From assembly GCA_016715245.1 (NCBI GenBank), contig JADKAS010000014.1:77961-141960 (forward strand): a DNA stretch of 64,000 nt, given 5' to 3'. Both the position numbers and the translations under genes were made by a program. Source of the stretch: Saprospiraceae bacterium. GTDB lineage: Bacteria; Bacteroidota; Bacteroidia; Chitinophagales; Saprospiraceae. Positions 55,660 to 64,000 of the stretch are shown piece after piece. Numbering within the stretch: the stretch's first letter is position 1; each line of letters starts with the position of its first letter. Below the pieces are notes generated by a model, which worked only from the letters and a program-made list of their open reading frames with translations, had not been told where the DNA came from and did no database searches.

Positions 55660-57692
55660 TTATTGTTGTGTAATAACTTGACTCATAGCAGGTACCGTTA
55701 AGGTAACATTATTCTCTAGTGTTAAGCTTTTAATTGTATGTATACTTCCTTCATCAACGGTAACAGTATATGGAGATCCATAATTCGGTAAGACAACATG
55801 GTCACATTGTCTGGGCAATCTTTGAGGATACCAATTGGTGGCCAAATTCCAGTTTCCACTTCCGGTATTCCAACGAACTGACAAGGATGGGGCAGTATTA
55901 GGTCCTGCCCAATAAACCGCATTTCTGATGGTTTGACCGTAATGATGATTTACAGCATAATTGGCCCTCGTTTCCCCTGGTTGAAGATAAACCACTTTGC
56001 CTATGATATCATCATTGTTTTGATTAAATCTTTTAACAAAACCAGATGTGAAATTTTGGGAGTTTGTCAGTTGTCCAATTCCAAAAAGAGGTGTGATCTG
56101 ATTTACATTTTCTTCCTATTACTGGGCTTCCAACAAAGGTAGTATTGGTGTAAATCTCATCAAAAAGGGTATTACCGAAATAATAGGAATATCCTGAATT
56201 TACGGCATATGGAATGCTATTAGACCAAGATCCAGGCGCCTGATTTACATTGGAATAAAGTAAACCATTTGTTGTTATAAAATGTCCAAGATTGGTATTA
56301 ATAAAATTGTAATTTAATCTGTTGGCTCCCCAACCACTTTGAGCTGATTGTACATTAAAAAGTTGATGAACCAAAATATCTTTATTGTTGCCTGTGGGTA
56401 CATCAATATCATTATATAAACCATGATGCAAAGAGACAACTCCTCCACCATAATCTGTGAAAGAAACAATTGCATTTTGTAAAGCAAGTGTAACACCCGT
56501 ACTCCAGTGTTTATAAAAAAAGATGACATCATATTGATTGAAGTAGGTGGTCATTGAGCATTCATTTAATACATCAAAGGGTAAGCCGGTTCCCGTGATA
56601 TTCACTTGTGAGACATTAAAGTTAAAGTCATCGTGAGAACTATTAGCCAATAATAAGGATTGTAAGTGCGTATAATCTGCTGGCAGGTCATTCGTTCCAT
56701 TTCCATAATTGCATGGAATGTCATTATTTCGGTTAGTGTAATGACAGTTGTCCTGATCTACAGCACCTCCGTGCAAAATTAATACATCAATAGATGAAGA
56801 TGTTGTTGGGGGAAAAGTCCTTAGTATATTTAATAAAGTTAAAGCTGCATGAGCAACTGTTTGTGGATACCAATCCCTTGTCGAAATGATTTTATGATTC
56901 CCGGCATTATTATCAGGCACAGATGTATGTGGACTGGCAATAACGACGGGGCTGTTGGGAAAATATGTGATGCCAAGATTGGACAGTGAATCAGCTGTTG
57001 CCGGTTCAGGAAAGCCAGTGGCTTGGTTGCCGGATAAAATACTTGGTCCTAATTGAGTTCTTGGAGTCATATTGGGTATTGGGTACCTCCAATTGGCAGG
57101 GATGCCTGCTCCATGACATTGTCCCATTACTGGTTTTCCCGATATGATAGCTTCAATGGCTAAGCTGTTGAGTTTTTCGGCCACATTTTGTACCGTTGTA
57201 GCTGATAAGAATCTGCTACCTACTCCTTGACTGCTATAAATGCCATCCACATTGTAAGCTTGTGCTCCTGTGCCCCCTACCACTACCAAAGCTACATACA
57301 TACTCATATCTAAAACATCTAAAATACTGCCAAAGACCGGGATAGTTGATGGAGTTGGGTTTAATGTTGAATTCCATGCTGAACCAAAATAATTCTGATA
57401 TTGTGTTTGGAATTGTGCATAACTTCCTGCAGGTAAAGTATTGGCTGTTGACTCAATAGTCGTATTTGCAGGAATCATATAGGTAGAAGCTGTCAAATTT
57501 GAAGCACTTCTAACTTCAACTTGATATCCAGCATGGGTCAATGCTTCCCTCATTACAATATACTCAGAATAGTACGTCTCTTCATGTGCTACAAACATGA
57601 GGGATTTTATCCTGACAATTTACGTTTTGAACAAAAATTGTAATTATACATAAAAAAATAAAAATAACTACATCATTAATTCGATTCATCAT
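55660..57692 (-). CDS. Secreted protein with DJ-1/PfpI-like and ThuA-like domains, frameshifted
   Basis: Three frames give one protein of about 677 residues. ATG at 57692 (or 57689) starts a signal peptide (DVVIFIFLCIITIFVQNVNC). A frameshift near 57600 joins it to FVAHEETYYSEYIVMREALT, the start of a DJ-1/PfpI-like domain (about 40-260) with a nucleophile-elbow Cys in GKPVMGQCHGAGIPANW. A ThuA-like domain (about 290-490) follows, with DVLILHGGAVDQDNCH and GGVVSLHHGLYND. A second frameshift at an A run (56108-56111) leads to NVNQITPLFGIGQLTNSQNF and a C-terminal NW..P..LP beta module. It may bind or process a sugar or peptide outside the cell; catalysis is uncertain. The gene is upstream of the BlaI operators and independent of them. 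Confidence 0.78.
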
Positions 57693-57924
57693 TTTGAAAT
57701 AATAATAACTTGAACAAAGTTAATATTTATTGATCAAAAATGGAGTTCATTTTAGACAAAATCATCGTATTATCAATAAAAATTATGGATAAATCCTTTA
57801 ACCAACTTTTAAAGTATTCAATTTTTCTTAAAATTAAGATCTTTGCTTTTCCCGGAACTGGCGTGAAGAAAAATAGTAGATTCTTTTCATAAGTGAATTC
57901 AATGGAATTGTGATGCATGTACAA

Positions 57925-57952
57925 AAAAAAGAGGGCCAAAGCCCTCCTTTTC
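57925..57952 (-). terminator. Rho-independent terminator of the giant surface-protein gene
   Basis: GAGGGC (57931-57936) pairs with GCCCTC (57941-57946), loop CAAA, followed on the minus strand by a T run. It lies 34 bases past the giant gene's stop at 57986. The 230 bases between this hairpin and the ThuA-like start show only a 75-codon frame of random-looking content. Confidence 0.85.
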
Positions 57953-57985
57953 AATAATTACTTCGGAACTGTAGATATTGATATT

Positions 57986-59674
57986 TTATCTGCTTTGAAT
58001 CGCAGGTACTTGTTGAATTATAAAATTAAAGTTTGAAATATAGTTTGTATTTAACGGATGGAACAATGTCTGGTAAAACAACATGTTTTTATCGTCATCC
58101 GGATTGTCGTATTTAGACTTTGCATTTAGGTTGTAATCTCCCTGAAGGTAACCATAAGCATAATTATAATTGGCTGTATACTCTGTATTTGTAGGGTAAG
58201 TAAGTACTTCAATAAACAATACGTTTTGATCATCATCCGGGTTTACAAATTTAATTTTCCCGTTGCCATCAAAGTCTCCTGCCCACAATGCTAGGTAGTC
58301 CAGAATGACATCCGATTTTTGTGCAAGATTTACGTAATTATACCCATTGTTGAGCGAAGTCCCGTAATCAAATGTAGGGGTCGTCGGTAAAGTGAAGTCC
58401 GTCAAATCAATGGTGGCCACTTTTAAAGACATAACACCAAAATGGTTTCTGTGCCTTAGTACAATATAGCAGCTATCGACTTTAGTACCCGGAAATTCAA
58501 CAGGACTTATACCATCCAGATCAACCACATCACCATCTCTTTGAACAAGGGCGGAGCGGGTAGCAAGTAATCTGGTATAATCATTTTTATCTCTTAATTC
58601 CATAAAAACCCAATCTACGATGGCATTTTCTCCCGTCACACCAAACACAGCGGCAGAATCCTGGATAGTTTGATATTGAGGCATTAATCCGGCTCTTTCG
58701 TGTGTATAATTTGTTGAAATATCAGAGAAGGAGCTGGCAAATGAATACGGATCTCTCACGGGTATATAATTTAATCCTGTATAAGGACTCACTCTTAGGT
58801 TGTCTCTCATCAAAGGCCTGCTGGTTGAAGATCTGGCATCTCCATTTTCCAACAAAGCACCTTCGAGATACACTCTGGATCTGATGAGCATATGATCTAC
58901 CACAAGTATGTGTACTGTCGCACTGATACAGAAATTTTGATTGTCACAAATAGTGTAAACAATATCAACAGGACCAATAAATCTTGGATTGGGTGTAAAG
59001 AACAATCCTCCGGCACTTGTGATATAATAACTTCCTGAAGAAATCATTATCGGATTTGATAAACTGCCCTGAGGTAATATACTAAAGTGAGTATCTTCAG
59101 GATCAAAGTCATTGATGATGATATTTGTATTGGTCAATATACTGCCTTTCATAATCGCATAAAAGTCATCGGTAGCTACGAGTGTATTTATTGCATTACC
59201 AGCCATTACCGTTATGATTTGTTTGGCAAGTCTGCAGTTGGCCGGATCAATAGAAGAACAAAGTCGGTATTCCAACGTATCCTGACCAACAAAATTATTA
59301 TTTGGTGTATAGGTAATGTCGCCATTTGGTAAAAGCGTTGCAGTTCCATTTTTTGGTTGAGAGATGATATTCATCCTTGAAGGATCTGAAAGACACTCGT
59401 CTTCTGCAACACATTTATCATTGTATATTGATTTTATGGTAATGGCAGTATTTTCAAAAGTTGAAATAATATCAAGATTAGGTATGATATTTTGTTTTTC
59501 GATATAAGAATTTACTACGGTAATGACAAGGTTTGACACCGGGCAATTGGAAATCATTCCAGGCAAACAAACCTGAATATTGTATTCATAAACGCCTTCC
59601 ATGCTGGCGGAAAATGTAGGTGCCCCCCAGATTAATCTCAAAACTGGCAGCACTGCCCAAAGGTTTTGATACAA
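57986..59674 (-). CDS. C-terminal part of a giant surface protein (paralogue of the gene at 1-1908)
   Basis: An intact leftward frame of 562 codons that continues a larger gene to the right; the ATG at 59674 is internal. After the GVYEYNIQVC strand come Big_9/cadherin-like domains (NFVGQDTLEYRLCS, RFIGPVDIVYTICD). A module with RDGDVVDLDGISPVEFPGTK and CYIVLRHRNHFGVMS follows, then two EF-hand-like loops, GDFDGNGKIKFVNPDDDQN and GDYNLNAKSKYDNPDDDKN. Order and sequence match the plus-strand gene at 1-1908 closely. It joins the frame above it after a shift of one or two bases near 59610 (a short T/C run), restoring GGTYIF..SASMEGVYEY. No T9SS motif at the end. A strong terminator follows. Confidence 0.85.
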   Translation of the reverse strand: MYQNLWAVLPVLRLIWGAPTFSASMEGVYEYNIQVCLPGMISNCPVSNLVITVVNSYIEKQNIIPNLDIISTFENTAITIKSIYNDKCVAEDECLSDPSRMNIISQPKNGTATLLPNGDITYTPNNNFVGQDTLEYRLCSSIDPANCRLAKQIITVMAGNAINTLVATDDFYAIMKGSILTNTNIIINDFDPEDTHFSILPQGSLSNPIMISSGSYYITSAGGLFFTPNPRFIGPVDIVYTICDNQNFCISATVHILVVDHMLIRSRVYLEGALLENGDARSSTSRPLMRDNLRVSPYTGLNYIPVRDPYSFASSFSDISTNYTHERAGLMPQYQTIQDSAAVFGVTGENAIVDWVFMELRDKNDYTRLLATRSALVQRDGDVVDLDGISPVEFPGTKVDSCYIVLRHRNHFGVMSLKVATIDLTDFTLPTTPTFDYGTSLNNGYNYVNLAQKSDVILDYLALWAGDFDGNGKIKFVNPDDDQNVLFIEVLTYPTNTEYTANYNYAYGYLQGDYNLNAKSKYDNPDDDKNMLFYQTLFHPLNTNYISNFNFIIQQVPAIQSR

Positions 59675-62600
59675 GAAAAGGATTGTTTAAGTACGTGGAA
59701 CCATTCGGGATTTCATCGTTTGTTTTTAAATTTCCATTAAGTGTAATATTGACAAGGGTGGCATTAAAGTCAGGATCGATACAATTTACAACAGAAATGG
59801 CATCAGCCGGAAGATAAGAAATACATCCTGACCCTGTTTCTTCAAAATAGAAAGAAACTTTTCCCGGAGCTTTACCAGTGACTACACCGATAGAAGAAAC
59901 AGACGCAACAGAAGGGTGGGTGCTGTACCAGATTCCTGATGATGATGCACTTAAAGTAGTTGTATAACCCAAACAAATAACATTTGGTCCTGTAATCTGT
60001 AAAACTGCAGGCGCCTGAACAGTAATCTGACTTGTGGGATTTGAAATACATCCTGTAGACAAGTCCGTAAAGGTAAAGGTAGCAGTTCCCAAAGCGACTC
60101 CGCTCACCAATCCCTGATTGTTGATGGTGGCTACCAATGGGTTGGATGAAGTCCAAGTTCCTCCTGTAGTGGGTGAAAACTGTGTTGTATTTCCTATACA
60201 AATGGTTGGTGAACCCTGAAGCAATGTATTAGGCCTGCCGGATACCGTAACAGGTGCTGAAGGTAAGGAACTACAGCCGGTTGTATTTGTAAATATAAAA
60301 GTTGAAATGCCTGAACTGATACCCGTTACTATACCCACCGGAATTAACAGTTGGCAACAGCCGGATTTGTGGATAACCATGTGCCACCCACAGAAGGGCT
60401 AAGGGTTGTGGTATTTCCTATACATATCGGATTAGGTCCTGTAACACTGACCAATGGTCTTGATAAAACCGTTATGGCATTGTTTAGAGTAGCCTGACAG
60501 CCGCTGCTTGCTTCTGTAAACACGAAACTTTTCCTGAACTGATTCCCGTAACCAGACCTGTATTGGACACGGAAGCAATAGTTGGTTGTAAGTGACAACC
60601 ATGTGCCACCACGGTAGGGCTTAATTGAGAACTTTGGCCCATACAAATATTGCCTGGGCCAATTAAATTGAAATATTTGGATTTCCATTGACCATCAAAA
60701 CTGCAGATGAATCCGAAGAACAACCTGTTGAGGTATTGGTAAAAACAAATCTTGTTGTACCGGCTGCCAAGACCGGTTACAAGACCTGCATTGTTGACAA
60801 GGCAACCGTAGATAAGAAGAACGCTCCATGTTCCACCACTGATGGGTGACAATTGTGTGGTAGTTCCAATACAAATCGGCGACGGACCGGTGATAGCAAT
60901 GACAGGTTTTCCGTTGACGCGACTGCCTTGTAGGTTGGAAACACATCCCTGAGGGTAGTAAAAGTAAATTGTACAGAACCGTTTGAAAGACCCGTCACCA
61001 CACCGTTATTATCAACAGAAGCAACCGACGGGTTCATACTTGCCCATGAACCTCCACCTGCAGGACTAAGTTGAGTAGTCTGACCAACACAAATGTTGTT
61101 ATTTCCTGTGACGAAACCACTGGTTTTGGTGATACAAGTAAGATTGGCAGTAGGATTTGAGATACATCCTGTCATACTTTCTGTAAAAGTGAAAAAGACC
61201 ACACCTTCTGAAGATTCCTGTAACAATACCTGATCCGTTTGACACTAGCCACAAGAGGATTGGATGATGCCCATGTGCCACCTATTGAAGGAGTCAATTG
61301 TGTTGTATTACCTACACAAATTGCCAGATTTGCAATACTAACTATAGGTTTTGGGTAAATAGTTATATTTGTTGATGGTAAAGAAATACATCCTGTGCTG
61401 GTTTGCGTAAAAATAAAATTCACAGAACCTGAAGATATACCGGTTACAAGTCCTGCATTTGTGATAGTTGCTTTTGCGATATCACTAGAAGACCAGGTAC
61501 CTCCCGTTGCAGGTAGCATATTTGTATTACCGCCTATACAGATGCCTGATGGACCTGAAAGGGATATTGAAGGCCTTGGATTTACAGTTATAGGTGTTGT
61601 TGGCAATGAAGGGCAACCTCCTGATGCACTTGTAAATGTAAAAGTAACCTGTCCCTGGGAAATACCCATGACAATACCGCCATTATTTACTGGAAGCAAC
61701 GGATGGGTTACTTACCCCAAACTCCACCTGAATAAGGTGGGATAAAGTAGTACTGCCGCCACACATATCGGATTTGGACCGGTAACTGACACAATACTGG
61801 CAGATAAAACGGTGATGACAACGGAGGAATCCGAAGAACAACCTGAAAAAGTATTCGTAAATACAAAGCGAGCTGTTCCTTGTGTTATCCCCGACACCAG
61901 ACCACTATTAGTGATGGTAGCTACAGCGGGATTTGAACTTACCCACGTACCGCCGACTGATGGCAGAATTGTGTATTTGTTGATGGGCAGATTTGATTCG
62001 GACCGTCGAGTATTATGGATGGATTATCCTGAACGCTTACCATTAAATTGGCATTAGTGACACACCCGTTTGCATTAGTGAACTTCAAAGCAGCCGCACC
62101 GGCCGATACTCCGGTCACAAGACCTGAATTTGTTATGGTAGCTACGGAAGGATTCAGTGAAATCCATGTTCCACCTGAAGATGGATTAACCTGCGTTTGA
62201 CTTCCTTTGCAAATGGTTGAAGGCCCCGCAAACGAAGTTGGAGTAATTCCAAGTACTGTCAAAGCGGATGATGTATCTGAAGCACAATTGGTTGTGCTGT
62301 TTGTAAAAATAAATCTTGCAAATCCCTGACTTAAAGCGGTAATCAAACCGGAATTACTTACAGAAGCAATGGTTGGATTCAGTGAAACCCACGTACCACC
62401 TGAAGAAGGAGAAATGGAGGATGTTTGACCAACACAAACCGGATTACTTCCGGTGATTACAGGTTTTATTTTGGATGAGCTATAATATTGGCGTTGGCGA
62501 CAGCCTGGCATCCCAGATTATTTGTAACTGTTACAAAATACGCTGTGGAAGGAGGCATTGGAAATACGGTAACAGAAGAGGAAGTGCTGTTGGAAGCATT

Positions 62601-64000
62601 AGATCCCCATTGATAATGGACAGCATTGGTTGCATTTACCGAAAGGTTTATACTTTGCCCCTGACAAACTCCGTTTCCAAGGTTTACAATGACAGGCTCA
62701 AATCGTTGATGAATAAAGCCTGAAACATTGGCTTTACATCCATAACTATCTGTTACAGTAACATAATAATTACCGTTTAATGTAAGATTGATGGTAGCTG
62801 TATTTGTTGTAAAACCCAAAGGCCCTACCCATTGATATGTATAGTTTGGCGTTCCTCCGTTTGGTAACGCAGTTATTTGTGAATTATCTGTAAGACAAAC
62901 ACTACCATGATAATCCAGAGCTGCTGTCAAAACCGGGCCAACATTAATTGGCGCACTTGCATTTGAAATACAGCCGGTGCCATTGTCTGTAAAGTTAAAG
63001 TAACCATACCAGCGGCAACACCGGTAATAAATCCGTTTGAGTTGATGGTTGCGATAGCAGAGTTGGAACTTGTCCAGATACCTCCTGAAGATGGCAGAAT
63101 ATTGGTTGTATTTCCAACACAAATATTGGAAGGCCCTGTAAAAGTAATAACAGGTCTTGGATAAACCGTTATGTTTTGAGAAGGATTGGAGTAACATCCC
63201 GTAGAACCGTTCTGAAATGTAAATGTTGCTATTCCGGCATTAATACCCAAAACAACTCCGCTTGAGTTGATTGAAGCAACACCCGGGTTAGAACTTGTCC
63301 AAGTGCCTCCCGTGGAAGGAGCAAAAGTTGTAGTTTGCCCTGCACAAATTGTATTTGTTCCTGTAAGCGTTATCACAGGTTTGTCCAAAACTGTAATTGA
63401 TTTGCTGATTATAGATGTGCACGAACCTGATACATGTGTATAGGTTATATTGACAGTTCCGTCTGATATACCTGTCACGATACCGGTATTGCTTACTGTT
63501 GCAACAAGTGTATTGGAAGAAGACCAAGTACCGCCAGGAAGAGATGCGGTTAATGAAATATTGGATGATTCACATACAAAATCAGGACCCGAAACACTAA
63601 GATTGGGTGCTGCACTTACTGAAATGGAAGCAGTTGCATTAGATGCACAAAGTGTTGTTGAATTTGTAAATGTAAAAGTGGCAGAACCAGTCGCTACTCC
63701 AGTTACGATTCCACCATTTGTTACGGTAGCTACTGAAGGATTGGAAGATGTCCACGTTCCTCCGGTTGTAGGAGATAATGTTGTGGTTGATCCTATACAA
63801 ATATTTGAAGGACCTGTAATACTGACAGTAGGTTTGGCGTTAATGGTTATCGCTGTTGTAGCATTTGAAGGACAATTGGTAATTGAACTTGTAAATACAA
63901 AAGTAGCTGTTCCCTGACTGATTCCGGTTACTACCCCGGAATTGGAAACTGATGCAACGGATGGATTGAACTAGCCCATGTTCCTCCCGTTGTAGGAGAT
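59586..64000 (-). pseudogene. Ig-like repeat region of the giant surface protein, broken by many frameshifts; 5' end outside window
   Basis: The minus strand encodes about 17 tandem Ig-like (BIg2-type) repeats of roughly 82 residues. Each runs as GPxxICxGxTTxLSP-xxGGTWxSSNPxVAxV-xNxGxVTGxxxGxxxFxFTxxxxGCxS. Between about 62440 and 62930 two PKD/SprB-like modules interrupt them (PNYTYQWVGPLGF, VHYQWGSNASNSTSSSVTV). The coding frame changes roughly ten times, at about 63970, 63000, 62490, 61960, 61740, 61250, 60940, 60830, 60560 and 60350. Each needs one or two bases. Because repeat content continues smoothly across each break, this is one gene, in life either intact or recently broken. I mark it as pseudogene only because the given sequence has no open frame. 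Confidence 0.75.
59860..64000 (-). repeat. Tandem array of about 17 Ig-like coding repeats, unit about 246 bases
   Basis: Each unit encodes GGTW or GGxW followed by a VAT/VAS segment, a VTG turn and a FxFT strand ending at a Cys. Units are diverged enough to be told apart but share long identical stretches. This will trouble assembly and favours recombination between units and with the paralogue at the left end. Confidence 0.85.

Noticed and set aside
57727..57954. 75-codon leftward frame
   Set aside because: Covers the terminator hairpin of the giant gene and has no protein-like signature.
63450..63917. 155-codon plus-strand open frame in the repeat region
   Set aside because: Antisense shadow of the Ig-like repeats; its periodic VPVTIP-type pattern is the complement of the repeat unit.
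59860..64000. CRISPR array
   Set aside because: The regular spacing is about 246 bases and coding, with diverged units; it is a protein-repeat array.

Overview
The window is AT-rich DNA from a member of the Bacteroidota. The evidence is several TAnnTTTG-type -7 promoter elements, the near absence of Shine-Dalgarno sequences, a TonB-dependent receptor with a carboxypeptidase-regulatory-like N-terminus, a type IX secretion (T9SS) sorting domain, an S46 dipeptidyl-peptidase, DUF4292 and DUF1800/DUF1501 proteins, and giant Ig-repeat surface proteins. The Cys-rich CDDGN segments and the C-terminal EF-hand-like pairs point to the Saprospiria, but that placement is inference. I found no rRNA, tRNA, CRISPR array, intact transposase or phage module.

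Layout. 1-1908 is the 3' end of a giant surface protein, and its inverted paralogue occupies 57986-64000 at the other end. 1985-6873 holds an orphan NarL-type regulator, a structured intergenic region, meaB and katG. 7011-11664 carries a MacB-like permease, a TonB-dependent receptor and a DUF1801 protein. 11990-17354 is a rightward housekeeping cluster (fabH, efp, accB, accC, ABC exporter), followed by gcvP. 20727-24127 is a two-gene surface unit: a T9SS-tagged protein and a 978-residue trimeric-fibre-like protein ending in an S74 chaperone. 24874-31490 has a spermidine synthase-like gene, aspS, and a leftward DPP11-rlmD-hypothetical operon. 32498-34310 is a small accessory island with a truncated acetyltransferase, an intact acetyltransferase, DUF6157 and repeated GTTAGCGGT motifs. 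34379-46311 is mostly leftward envelope and metabolic genes: DUF554, a TPR/DUF4292/EnvC-like cluster, an M16-like protein with a GCS2-CBS fusion, YceI, a CarH-like MerR regulator, TauE and methylmalonyl-CoA epimerase; lpxK runs rightward. 46502-52620 is a compact rightward cluster of exported proteins. 52750-55120 is a BlaR1/BlaI-like pair with two matched operators over its promoter. 55660-57692 is a DJ-1/PfpI plus ThuA-like secreted protein.

Sequence quality matters here. At least five ordinary genes (rlmD, the TPR gene, the MerR gene, the PA14 gene and the ThuA-like gene) are interrupted by frameshifts of one or two bases, mostly at short A/T runs, and the Ig-repeat gene at the right end carries many more. 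The simplest reading is indel error in a long-read or repeat-confused assembly rather than true gene decay, so these are annotated as single genes with stated break points.

How the genes work together. accBC and fabH feed fatty-acid synthesis, and lpxK feeds lipid A. MeaB and methylmalonyl-CoA epimerase serve the propionyl/methylmalonyl-CoA route, whose mutase lies elsewhere. DPP11 and the TonB receptor serve uptake and peptide use. The large surface proteins, the S74 fibre and the DUF1800/DUF1501/PA14 cluster form the cell-surface accessory repertoire.
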